Below, piece by piece: positions 1 through 7,219 of a DNA stretch of 43,382 nt. This DNA is from Myxococcales bacterium. Its GTDB lineage: Bacteria; Myxococcota_A; Polyangia; Polyangiales; Polyangiaceae. The number at the start of each line of letters is the position of its first letter. The stretch's first letter is position 1. A program made the translations under genes and the position numbers. The stretch lies in contig JAJYCT010000004.1 in the NCBI GenBank assembly GCA_021778125.1, forward strand, positions 1 to 43,382. Direction: 5' to 3'. The notes under the pieces are model-generated. The model had not been told where the DNA came from, ran no database searches, and worked only from the letters and a program-made list of their open reading frames with translations.

Positions 1-282
1 GATGGTCTTCACGCTACGGCCGTACCCGCGGGCCAGCGCCTTGATCCTGGCGTTGTGCGCGGGCAGCGCGGCGCAGGCCTGTTCCGGATCGGCGCCGGCC
101 GGGCTGGTGATGAAGATCAGGTCGGAATGCTTCGCCACGTATTCCAGCCCGGCGGGAGACGACGCGGCGTGCACCAGGAACGGCTGCCGCTGCCCGGGTT
201 TCGGCGCCAGGAAGGCTCGTTCGGTTTTCCAGAATTTGCCGTTGAAGCTGAGTTCCTCGTCCTCGGTCCACAGGCGCTTCAT
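1..282 (-). pseudogene. Fragment of LLM-class flavin-dependent monooxygenase (foreign piece)
   Basis: Read on the minus strand from 282 down to 1, one open frame gives about 94 residues starting MKRLWTEDEEL, with a GKFWKTERAFLAPKP stretch and a following S-S-P-A-G-L-E-Y-V-A segment. This is the pattern of the middle of luciferase-like (LLM) flavin monooxygenases of the SsuD/RutA/NtaA type. Both ends are missing: the gene runs off the window and stops abruptly where the MOSC gene on the other strand takes over. Codon use differs from the neighbours: seven CTG to one CTC for Leu, and frequent GAA and AAA, whereas the flanking genes favour CTC, GAG and AAG. It is either a misassembled contig end or a real recombination joint; I favour the former. 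Family assignment is from recalled family patterns, not a search. Confidence 0.6.
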
Positions 283-979
283 GATCGTGGACGGCGCCGG
301 GACGTTCGCCTCGCAGCGCACGCTGCCGGAGCTCGCGCGCGTGACGACGGCGATCGAGGGGGACGCGCTCCGCCTCGACGCGCCGGGGATGCCGCCCTTG
401 CGGGTGCCGCTCGAGCTCCCGGGCGGGGCCCGTCGCGACGTCGTCGTCTGGAAGAGCACGTGCGCGGCGCTCTCGGCCGGCCCCGAGGCCGCCGGCTGGC
501 TCGGCGCGTACCTCGGGGCGCCGCACGAGCTGGTCTACATGCCCGACTCGACCGAGCGCGCGGTGGATGCCGACTACGGCCGCGCCGGCGACGTCGTCAG
601 CTTCGCCGACGCCTTCCCCGTCCTCATCGCGTCGACCTCGTCGCTCGACGACCTCAACGCGAAGCTCGGGTCGCCCGTGCCGATGAACCGCTTCCGCCCG
701 AGCGTGGTCGTGCGCGGCGCGCCCGCGTGGGACGAGGACACGTGGAGGGTGGTCGCGGTCGGCGGCGCGACGATGCGCGTCGTCAAGACGTGCGGCCGGT
801 GCACCGTCATCACGGTTGATCAGGACACGGGGCAGAGGGGCGCCGAGCCGCTGCGGACGCTCGCGACGTTCCGCACGCAGCAGGGCAGCGTCAACTTCGC
901 GGTCAACGCGATCCCCGATGGGGAGCTCACGCTGCGCGTCGGCGACGCGATCGAGATCGTCGAGCGCGGCGCGGCGTGA
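272..979 (+). CDS. MOSC domain protein, 5'-truncated
   Basis: From about 272 the frame reads RRFMIVDGAGTFASQR, which is the end of the N-terminal beta-barrel (MOSC_N) typical of YcbX/mARC-like proteins. It is followed by a MOSC domain with FADAFPVLIAS, NRFRPSVVV and the conserved-cysteine segment VVKTCGRCTVITVDQDTG. Such proteins bind a molybdenum cofactor sulfur through a Cys and act in N-reductive or sulfur-carrier chemistry. The first ~30 residues expected of the family are absent. The frame does stay open back to an ATG at position 2, but that upstream stretch is antisense to a monooxygenase fragment and has no family character. The protein is therefore truncated or chimeric as it stands. 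The stop at 977-979 is followed by a convergent PAP2 gene. Confidence 0.8.
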   Translation, partial: RRFMIVDGAGTFASQRTLPELARVTTAIEGDALRLDAPGMPPLRVPLELPGGARRDVVVWKSTCAALSAGPEAAGWLGAYLGAPHELVYMPDSTERAVDADYGRAGDVVSFADAFPVLIASTSSLDDLNAKLGSPVPMNRFRPSVVVRGAPAWDEDTWRVVAVGGATMRVVKTCGRCTVITVDQDTGQRGAEPLRTLATFRTQQGSVNFAVNAIPDGELTLRVGDAIEIVERGAA

Positions 980-1010
980 GCGCGAGCCGGGCATTCGACT
1001 CCCCCGGTCC

Positions 1011-1712
1011 TCACGCGCGCGGTCCGCGGAGGCGCGCCCGCCTGTCGAGCCGGTGCAGCGCGGCGGCGGCCAGCGAGGCCCAGGCGGCGCCGAGCAGGAT
1101 GCCGCCCAGCACGTCGCTCGGATAGTGCACGCCCAGGTAGACGCGCGAGAAGCCGATCATCAGCACCACCGCCGCGGCGAAGATCACCGCGCCCGCCTGC
1201 TGGCGCGCGAGCGGCAGGTGGCGCGCGACGACGAACGCCGCCGTCAGGTACACGGCCGCCGACGCGAGCGAGTGCCCGCTCGGGTACGAGAACCCGGTGC
1301 CCTCGACGAGGCGCGCGACCAGGTCGGGTCGCGGCCGGCCGAGCAGCGGCTTGACGGCAAGCGTGATCAGCCCGGCCGCGAACGCCGCCGCCGCGATGGC
1401 GACCGCGCCCCGGGCGTCGCCGCGCGCGAGCAGCACCGAGCCGAGGGCGATGGTGAAGAGCGCGACGAGGAGCGGCGAGCCGAGCGAGGTGAGGTCCACG
1501 GCCAGGCCGTCGAGCCAGGGCTGCCGGGCGCGGGCGACGGCGCGCAGCACGGCGGCGTCCACCCCGAGCAGCTTCACGGACGTCTCCTTCGCACGGAAGA
1601 GGTCCTCGCTCAGCTCGACGAACGCCGCGAGCAGCACGAGCGCGAAGCCGACGGCGAGCCAGGAGGCCCAGCGAAGGACGAACGAGAGCCAGGGCGGATG
1701 CGTCGTGGTCAC
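1011..1712 (-). CDS. PAP2-family membrane phosphatase
   Basis: A 233-residue integral membrane protein with the three signature blocks of type 2 phosphatidic acid phosphatases: KPLLGRPRP, SYPSGHS and SRVYLGVHYPSDV, in the right order and spacing, separated by hydrophobic helices. The Arg, Ser-Gly-His and His residues of these blocks form the active site in the family. Likely substrates are lipid phosphates such as phosphatidic acid or undecaprenyl pyrophosphate; the sequence does not decide which. The start is a GTG at 1712, directly ahead of a cytoplasmic N-terminus and first helix. It converges on the MOSC gene and stands alone. Confidence 0.88.
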   Translation of the reverse strand: MTTTHPPWLSFVLRWASWLAVGFALVLLAAFVELSEDLFRAKETSVKLLGVDAAVLRAVARARQPWLDGLAVDLTSLGSPLLVALFTIALGSVLLARGDARGAVAIAAAAFAAGLITLAVKPLLGRPRPDLVARLVEGTGFSYPSGHSLASAAVYLTAAFVVARHLPLARQQAGAVIFAAAVVLMIGFSRVYLGVHYPSDVLGGILLGAAWASLAAAALHRLDRRARLRGPRA

Positions 1713-1900
1713 CGGGGCACGCAGGGTGTTGCATCCGCGATGCCCGGAGGCGTCCCGCCGCAGCTCGCTTCGGGGCTTGCAAAGGCGACCGCGCCCACGA
1801 CCGCGATCGCCCGCGCGGACGTCGACGACGGTCCCGACTTGACGGCCGCGCCCTGAATAGCGACGCTGCCGGCTCGTCGAACCTCGAGCGAGGGCGTCCC

Positions 1901-2260
1901 ATGTCGAACGACGAGAACAACGAGAAGACGGTCAGCCGCCGCGACACGCTCAAGCTCGCCACCGCCGTGAGCGCGCTCGGCGTCGGCCTCGGCGCCGCGC
2001 TGGGGTCCACGGATGCCTCGGCGAGCGAGTGCGGCGGCGCCATCCACATGCTCAAGCTCGACGGGCTGAAGCTCGACAGGCTGGTCCTGACGATCCACAA
2101 GGACAACGCGGGTACCGTGCCGCTGCAGGCGGTCGACGTCACGCCGCTCGTCACTCGAAGCCTCAAGATCGCCCCGGGCACGTACTACCTCAAGCTCACC
2201 GGCATGAAGGCCGGAGCGCCCATCGTGACCGCCATCGACCAGTTCACCGTCAAGATATGA
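1901..2260 (+). CDS. Small Tat-exported hypothetical protein
   Basis: A 119-residue protein beginning with a twin-arginine signal: VSRRDTLKLATAVSALGVGLGAALG, followed by an Ala-Ser-Ala type cleavage region. The mature part is about 85 residues, beta-rich by appearance, with repeated LKLDGLKLDRL and a C-terminal PGTYYLKLTGMKAG segment that resembles a small Ig-like or carrier fold. No cofactor motif is visible except one Cys just after the signal. Tat export suggests folding before secretion. It ends 10 bp before the YkgJ-like gene, so the two are probably cotranscribed. I do not recognise the family. Confidence 0.75.
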   Translation: MSNDENNEKTVSRRDTLKLATAVSALGVGLGAALGSTDASASECGGAIHMLKLDGLKLDRLVLTIHKDNAGTVPLQAVDVTPLVTRSLKIAPGTYYLKLTGMKAGAPIVTAIDQFTVKI

Positions 2261-2270
2261 TCGCGCCTCG

Positions 2271-2975
2271 ATGATCGGGACGTCGCTCCTCAAGAGCCCG
2301 TTCCATCTCACGCGCGCGTCGGGCTTCTCGTATGCCTGCCAGGCGTGCAGGCGCTGTTGCCAGGGCAAGCGCATCCCCCTCAACCCGTACGAGGTCGCGC
2401 GCCTGGCGGCCCACGTCGGCACGTCGACGACGGAGTTTCTCGCGCGCCACACCGAGGTCGGCGGCGCGATCCTCCGCCGCACGGACGACGACACGTGCGT
2501 CTTCCTCGGTCCTGGCGGGTGCACGGTGCACGCCGCGCGCCCGCTCGCATGCCGGCTGTATCCGCTGGGTCGCCAGCGCACGGCCGGCGGCGACGAGCTC
2601 TTCGCCGAATTGCAGCCGCACCCGCAGTCGGAGGGGATCTACGGCGACGCGGGCACCGTCGATGCGTTCCTCGAAGGCCAGGGCGTCGCACCGTACGTCG
2701 CCATGGCCGACCGGTACGGCGAGGTCCTCGTGCGGATGCTCAACGCGCTTGCGCGCCGCGAGGCGTGCGCCGAAGCGCAGAACGAGGCGGAGGCGGCGCT
2801 GCAGCACGGGCCGGCCGTCGGGGAGGACAACGCCCTCGACATGGACGCCGCAGTCACCGCCTACGGCGCGGAGCGCGGGCTCGCCGTGCCGGCGGACGTC
2901 GAAGGGAAGACGCTCCTGCACATCCAAGCGCTCGAGGCGTTCGTCGCGCGGCTCGACGCGAGCCCCGGCGCCTAG
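2271..2975 (+). CDS. YkgJ-family cysteine-cluster protein
   Basis: A 234-residue protein with the defining N-terminal motif C-x2-C-x2-C-C (Cys23, Cys26, Cys29, Cys30 from the ATG), followed by NPYEVARLAAHVG and later C-V-F-L-G-P-G-G-C-x-V-H with a final CRLYP block. This is the zinc/iron-chelating CxxCxxCC arrangement (UPF0153/YkgJ). The biochemical role of the family is poorly defined; metal-cluster binding is likely. About 100 C-terminal residues beyond the Cys domain look like an additional helical region. It follows the small Tat-exported protein by 10 bp, suggesting a two-gene operon. The gene ends 121 bp before tRNA-Ser. Confidence 0.82.
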   Translation: MIGTSLLKSPFHLTRASGFSYACQACRRCCQGKRIPLNPYEVARLAAHVGTSTTEFLARHTEVGGAILRRTDDDTCVFLGPGGCTVHAARPLACRLYPLGRQRTAGGDELFAELQPHPQSEGIYGDAGTVDAFLEGQGVAPYVAMADRYGEVLVRMLNALARREACAEAQNEAEAALQHGPAVGEDNALDMDAAVTAYGAERGLAVPADVEGKTLLHIQALEAFVARLDASPGA

Positions 2976-3096
2976 CGCCGCCCCTGCGCGCCACCGCGCG
3001 GCCCGCTGAATGGTCGGAGGAATCGTCGGAAGGCGTGCTCGAGGGCGTTTGGCGGTCGCCACCGGACGGACGAGACGCTAAGAAAAGCAACGACTT

Positions 3097-3186
3097 GGAG
3101 GAGTGGCCGAGCGGTCTAAGGCAGCGGTTTTGAAAACCGCCGTACCGGCAACGGTACCAGGGGTTCGAATCCCTTCTCCTCCGCCA
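3097..3186 (+). tRNA. tRNA-Ser (anticodon UGA)
   Basis: A complete class II tRNA of 90 nt with encoded CCA. The acceptor GGAGGAG (3097-3103) pairs with CTCCTCC (3176-3182), then the discriminator G and CCA at 3184-3186. The D-arm starts GGCCGAGCGGTCTAAGG. The anticodon stem GCGGT/ACCGC closes a seven-base loop TTTGAAA with anticodon TGA at 3131-3133. A long variable arm (GTACCGGCAACGGTAC) is typical of serine tRNA. The T-arm is GGGGTTCGAATCCCT. It reads UCA and, by wobble, other UCN codons. Confidence 0.97.
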
Positions 3187-3446
3187 GAAAACAGCGTGCA
3201 CCTAGTGGGGCGGCTGGTGCTCGAGAGCCTCGAGCTGCCGGCAGACGCGCCACGAGCCGCGCGCGCCCGCGACCCCACGGAGCTGCTCGGCGAGGACGCC
3301 GGCGGCAAGAAGAGAAGTGAACGCGCGCGGCCCTGGCACCGCCCGGAGGGGCTCGTCCACCCTTGCGCGTGGTCAGTGAGTGGGCCGTTCCAGTGGCAGT
3401 GAACGCCGCATGAGCCCCGAAGGGCGAGTATGGGGCGCCGCGCCTC
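3187..3446. other. Intergenic stretch after tRNA-Ser, no gene seen
   Basis: The 260 bp downstream of the tRNA hold no reading frame with believable protein character. Open frames here are extensions through the tRNA itself. I looked for a repeat of the tRNA 3' end, as integrative elements leave, and saw none nearby. Confidence 0.5.
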
Positions 3447-3926
3447 TTGCTGCTCGCGGCCCCCTTGGACACGCTACTCGCCGGCGCCGGGCTGTCCTAC
3501 TACATCAACACGACCGGCCCGCATGGAGGCGCAACCAACGACGCCTCCTACGTCGGGCTCGTGATCGGTTGCTCGATCCTGGCGGTGTTCATCTACTGGC
3601 TCGCGCGACGGCTTTCTCCGATCCTCTGTGTCGGTGCGGTCGGGCTCCTTGCTGCGGCGATCCTCGGTTCGCGTGGGGGTGCAGAGTCCACGCCTTCCGG
3701 GAAGAAGGCCAAGCCTACCGCCACCGTGCGCTCGGCCGCCCCGGCGGGACCGAAGCCGAGCAGGGAAGCGCTCTGCGCGCAGAACGTCCTTTGCGCAAGG
3801 TGCAGACAGACGTTCGGCCCGAGCGGCGACTGCTACGGCTACCTGAGCCAGCCACCTCAGACGCTCGCGAAGGACTGCGGCTGCAACGGCGACCTCACCT
3901 GCTTGATGAACTGCTCGACGTTCTGA
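3447..3926 (+). CDS. Small membrane protein with Cys-rich C-terminus
   Basis: About 159 residues. Two hydrophobic segments lie in the first ~80 residues (GLVIGCSILAVFIYWLARRL and the following ILCVGAVGLLAAAIL region). A Ser/Lys/Pro linker follows, then a 50-residue C-terminal part with about nine cysteines (C-x5-C-x2-C, CYGY, CGCNGDLTCLMNC), as in many secreted Cys-rich myxobacterial proteins. The only start after the in-frame stop at 3411-3413 is a TTG at 3447 (or 3463), with no clear ribosome site, so the 5' end is uncertain and the gene may be decaying. Function unknown. Confidence 0.5.
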   Translation: MLLAAPLDTLLAGAGLSYYINTTGPHGGATNDASYVGLVIGCSILAVFIYWLARRLSPILCVGAVGLLAAAILGSRGGAESTPSGKKAKPTATVRSAAPAGPKPSREALCAQNVLCARCRQTFGPSGDCYGYLSQPPQTLAKDCGCNGDLTCLMNCSTF

Positions 3927-3999
3927 CGGTGGAGCCGGTGTACGAGAGGCGTGCGTCACTCCGCCATTGCGGCGCGGCGCGAGAAGGAAGGCTAGAGCC

Positions 4000-4725
4000 G
4001 TGGCGGTGTTGAACGACGACCCGAAGAACCTGGAGACCCTCGCCCTGTTCATCTCGGGGAGCGTGCGCGACGCGATGATGGCCGCGTACGTGACATTCGT
4101 TGCGGATCGGTGGTTCTACCGGTACTCGGAAGAGGACCAGCGCAGGCTCTTCCGCACGAACCCCGCCAACACGCTCACCTACGGATGTCTGAGCGCACGG
4201 GTCGATCGCGCCGTCGTCCACGTCGCGGACACGCTGAAGGAGAAAAAGGGCACGCCTCCCATCGGCATCGAGGTGCGTAGGAAGCTGGAGCTGGCACTGC
4301 ATCGCGACGCCCTGAGCCACCCGGCCACCGTCGAATGGTGGAACCCGCGCATGCAGGAGTTCGTCGATGCCGATCGCGGTGCGTACGAGTACCGCCCGGC
4401 GCTGCTGTGGGATCTGTCCCGCTCGATCAACGAGGAGCTGCGCAAGGGCAACCTCAGAGTTCAGAACGAGAGCGTCATGGTCACGTGGGAGATGGCCGTG
4501 ATGTTGTGCGCGATCCTGGAGATGTCGTTGAGCACGGGCACGGAGTCGCCCTCGCGTGAGCACCTCTTCGCATATCTTCAGGCAAACGCGGCGAAGTACC
4601 AGGCCATCTTGGAGCGACATCCGGACGGGGGCCGTGATCCCGAGAAGGAGCAGGAACGCGCGCTCAAGAAGCGCGAGTTCTGGGAGCGCATGCGCGAGAA
4701 GTGGGCCGAGCCGGAGCAGTCATGA
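4000..4725 (+). CDS. Hypothetical protein, mostly helical
   Basis: About 241 residues. I take the GTG at 4000 because a GAAGGAAG ribosome site lies just upstream; an earlier in-frame TTG at 3967 would add an Arg-rich stretch without family-like character. The protein is soluble and rich in Trp, Glu and Arg, with a DDPKNLETLALFISG start and a strongly charged C-terminal helix (EKEQERALKKREFWERMREKW). No signal peptide, membrane segment or catalytic motif is recognisable. It lies 73 bp after the small Cys-rich membrane protein. Confidence 0.65.
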   Translation: MAVLNDDPKNLETLALFISGSVRDAMMAAYVTFVADRWFYRYSEEDQRRLFRTNPANTLTYGCLSARVDRAVVHVADTLKEKKGTPPIGIEVRRKLELALHRDALSHPATVEWWNPRMQEFVDADRGAYEYRPALLWDLSRSINEELRKGNLRVQNESVMVTWEMAVMLCAILEMSLSTGTESPSREHLFAYLQANAAKYQAILERHPDGGRDPEKEQERALKKREFWERMREKWAEPEQS

Positions 4726-4816
4726 CCCTGCGTGCCCACTCACTGGCGGGCACCCGGCTTGCGCACGACCCGCCCACATTCCCCGCACCGCCGACTTCAC
4801 TGGGGAGAGCGCAACG

Positions 4817-5362
4817 CTAGGCGCGACTGCGCCGTCGCGAGAACGATCGCTTCCCGCTCTTCGCGTCGGGCTCGCGGACCTTCAACTTGGGCCGCTGGTG
4901 AAGCTCGTCGTCGGGCACGAACTCGATCCGCATGCCCCAGCCGCCGAAGGTCCCCACCATCGTCATGAACTCCCCGAGCGTGAAGTCGCGCCCGTCGATG
5001 GAGACGAAGGGCTCGTCCACGTCGGGCGGAATCGCGGCATCCGAGAGGATCTGGCAGCGGAGGACGTGGCCTCGCGGCGTCCACTGATTCCCGCGCTCGA
5101 AGAACTCGACCTGAGGCTTCCCGATCGGGATCTCGGTTGCCGTGTAGCTCAAGCTCTCGCGGTGGTCTTCGCCGGCCGCGATCATCTCGTTCCAGAAGTC
5201 GAGCAGCTCGGCGTCGGTCATGGCCGCGAGCTTCTCGGCGCCGACCTTGAGGTGCGTCGTCGCCACGGACTCGTCGGCGTACTCGATGATCGCGTCATCG
5301 CCGTCGCGAGTGATTCGGACCTGATCGGCGGACGCTACGTAGGGGCGCTTCGGCAGCGGCAT
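4817..5362 (-). CDS. Hypothetical protein
   Basis: A 181-residue soluble acidic protein. It begins MPLPKRPYVASADQVRITRDG and contains ADESVATTHLKVG, a helical TDAELLDFWNEMIAAGEDHRE stretch and a basic tail (KSGKRSFSRRRSRA). The alternation of short beta-like and helical stretches suggests a compact fold of the kind seen in immunity-like or plasmid-type small proteins, but I do not recognise a family. It stands alone on the minus strand, convergent with the preceding gene, 39 bp downstream of the Cys-rich lipoprotein gene. Confidence 0.65.
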   Translation of the reverse strand: MPLPKRPYVASADQVRITRDGDDAIIEYADESVATTHLKVGAEKLAAMTDAELLDFWNEMIAAGEDHRESLSYTATEIPIGKPQVEFFERGNQWTPRGHVLRCQILSDAAIPPDVDEPFVSIDGRDFTLGEFMTMVGTFGGWGMRIEFVPDDELHQRPKLKVREPDAKSGKRSFSRRRSRA

Positions 5363-5401
5363 GGCGCCGGACGATACCAGACCCGTCTCGCGATCTTGTC
5401 T

Positions 5402-5767
5402 TCACGGAGCCGCGCTCGCCCCGAGGCACTCCTTCGGGCAGCTCGATCGGATGCAGTCGGCTCGCTTCTTCGCGAGCGTTCCGGTCGCCCCGAACGTCTC
5501 GTAGCACTGGGGGAGGCCACCGCCGGCCTTCTCCGCCTTCGCCTCGCAGGCATCGAGTGTGTCGTCGGCCGACTTGCACGCGGAGTCAGCCATGCAGGTG
5601 CTCTCCTCGGCGCAGCACTTGGCCGCCGTGCAGAGGTCGCAGGCGTCGTCGCCCGGGGAGGTCTTGCACGCTCCCGCAACGGATGGCGGTGCTTCGGCCG
5701 GCTTGCTGCTGGCGCACGCGAGGATGCTGGCAAGGAGAGGAACGACGACGAGAGCGATCTTGCCCAT
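5402..5767 (-). CDS. Cys-rich lipoprotein
   Basis: A 121-residue secreted protein. The start MGKIALVVVPLLASILAC is a lipoprotein signal with the lipobox Cys at residue 18. The mature part carries about ten cysteines in short-spaced pairs (CDLCTAAKCC, CIRSSCPKEC), suggesting a disulfide-knotted surface protein. I chose the ATG at 5767 because it begins the signal peptide; the open frame upstream of it has no protein character. The next upstream gene on the same strand ends 14 bp away and carries a similar C-x3-C signature, so the two may be cotranscribed relatives. Confidence 0.75.
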   Translation of the reverse strand: MGKIALVVVPLLASILACASSKPAEAPPSVAGACKTSPGDDACDLCTAAKCCAEESTCMADSACKSADDTLDACEAKAEKAGGGLPQCYETFGATGTLAKKRADCIRSSCPKECLGASAAP

Positions 5768-5781
5768 GGCCCTTTCGTACC

Positions 5782-6060
5782 TCACCTCTGGTACCGCTGC
5801 CGACACGACGCCTCGCACCGGGTGTAGTCCGTCGCATCGGGGTCGCGGCACTCCTTGCGGATGCAGGCGCTCGCGCTGGAGATGCCGACCTGCTCGCTCA
5901 CGAAGGAGCAGGCGGTCAAGGCGGAGATGACGATGATGACGACCCAGCGCACGACGTGATCGTGGGGCAGGTCGGCCGAGGTGTCGAGGGAGACCTCGTT
6001 GCGGGCCGCGCCGCCGCGCTCGTCGCCGACGGTGCGGGGTGAGCGGACGCCGGGGCACAT
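5782..6060 (-). CDS. Small membrane-anchored Cys-rich protein
   Basis: About 92 residues if started at the ATG at 6060 (MCPGVRSPRTVG); longer starts up to 6144 are possible. One hydrophobic segment, VVRWVVIIVISALTACSFV, is either an anchor or a late lipoprotein signal. It is followed by CIRKECRDPDATDYTRCEASC, a C-x4-C...C-x3-C pattern resembling the end of the neighbouring lipoprotein. The start is uncertain because no strong ribosome site is visible. Function unknown. Confidence 0.5.
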   Translation of the reverse strand: MCPGVRSPRTVGDERGGAARNEVSLDTSADLPHDHVVRWVVIIVISALTACSFVSEQVGISSASACIRKECRDPDATDYTRCEASCRQRYQR

Positions 6061-6156
6061 GACCACGAACCGTCGCGGCGACTGCCACCGAGGTACCATG
6101 AACGTCGTCTTCGAGACGGCGCTCACCCAGCTCGCCACGCACATTGGAGGCTCGTC

Positions 6157-6822
6157 ATGGGAAAGCTAGGCGTCCGTTGTTTCAGCGTTTCTCTCGACGG
6201 CTTCGGGGCGGGACCGAACCAGGATCTCCAGAACCCGCTGGGCGTCGGCGGCATGGCGCTCCACGACTGGTTCTTTGCCACGCGCACCTTTCAGAGGGTC
6301 CACGGCAAGGAGGGCGGTTCGACAGGCATCGACGACGACTTGGCCGCACGCGGCTTCGCAAACGTCGGCGCCTCGATACTTGGACGGAATATGTTCGGGC
6401 CGATACGCGGGCCTTGGCCAGATGAGACGTGGAAGGGCTGGTGGGGCGACACCCCGCCGTACCACACGCCCGTCTTCGTGCTCACGCACCATGCGCGACC
6501 ATCCCTCACGATGAACGGAGGCACCACGTTCCACTTCGTGACCGGGGGCATCCGCGAAGCGCTCGCGCGCGCCCGTGACGCTGCCAAGGATCAAGACGTG
6601 CGGCTCGGCGGCGGCGTCGCCACGATCCGGCAGTACCTCCAGGAGGGCCTCGTGGACGAGATGCACCTCGCCATTGCACCCGTCTTGCTCGGAACTGGTG
6701 AGAGCCTGCTCGCGGGGATCGATCTCCTCCGGTTGGGCTATCGAGTCACCGAGCACGTGGCCACGCCAAAGGCCACGCATGTGGTGCTCACAAGGGACGC
6801 TACGAGAAAGCCGTCAGCGTGA
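6157..6822 (+). CDS. Dihydrofolate-reductase-like (RibD C-terminal domain) protein
   Basis: A 221-residue protein of the RibD_C/DHFR-like reductase family. It opens with VRCFSVSLDGFGAGPNQ, the usual 'sxSLDGf' first strand. It has ASILGRNMFGP (the 'GRxTY' helix), VFVLTHHARPSL, and a Rossmann-like end DVRLGGGVATIRQYLQEGLVDEMHLAIAPVLLGTGESLL, where the GGG binds NADPH phosphate in the family. The likely reaction is NADPH-dependent reduction of a small heterocycle; the substrate is unknown. A strong GGAGG ribosome site (6146-6150) lies six bases before the ATG. It stands alone. Confidence 0.88.
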   Translation: MGKLGVRCFSVSLDGFGAGPNQDLQNPLGVGGMALHDWFFATRTFQRVHGKEGGSTGIDDDLAARGFANVGASILGRNMFGPIRGPWPDETWKGWWGDTPPYHTPVFVLTHHARPSLTMNGGTTFHFVTGGIREALARARDAAKDQDVRLGGGVATIRQYLQEGLVDEMHLAIAPVLLGTGESLLAGIDLLRLGYRVTEHVATPKATHVVLTRDATRKPSA

Positions 6823-7201
6823 AGCGACGGGGTGGCTACCCGGTGGCTACCCTCAGCCATCCTCGCCTTGAGCAGCTTCTTGACGTGGACGCGCATGGAG
6901 GTCAACGGGCCGAAGAGCCCCGAGGTCTTCATCGTCAACGAGCACCGGCACAAGACGGACCACGCCCCGCCACGTCGTCAGCAGCCGCCCGGTCCGCACG
7001 TCGTCGGCGTCTAGCTCAACGATCCAGCATGCAGCCACCCTACGGGCGCGTCTTCGGGCTCGCAGCGAGGTCCCCCGTGCCGGCAAGAACGCCCTCGGCC
7101 AACTCTACGGCGCGCACGAGAGCGAACTCGCTTCGCTCCCGCAGTAGATCCCGAAGCACCGTCGCGCGGCGGACGAGCGGCGCCTCCAGCACCTCGAACC
7201 C
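6823..7201. other. Intergenic stretch, possible gene relic
   Basis: I see no intact gene in these ~380 bp. On the minus strand, 7040-7200 translates to about 50 residues of credible helical protein (VRRATVLRDLLRERSEFALVR, then a stop) without a start or a recognisable partner. This could be the tail of a lost gene or chance antisense reading. Confidence 0.35.
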
Positions 7202-7219
7202 GTGGCATGCTGCGAAGCG

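Noticed and set aside
14-994. Long minus-strand frame over the MOSC gene
   Set aside because: Arg-rich composition typical of antisense reading; only its first ~280 bp region, in a different frame, has real protein character.
7040-7200. Minus-strand stretch VRRATVLRDLLRERSEFALVR ending in a stop
   Set aside because: Looks protein-like but has no convincing start, partner or family; kept only as a note on a possible relic.
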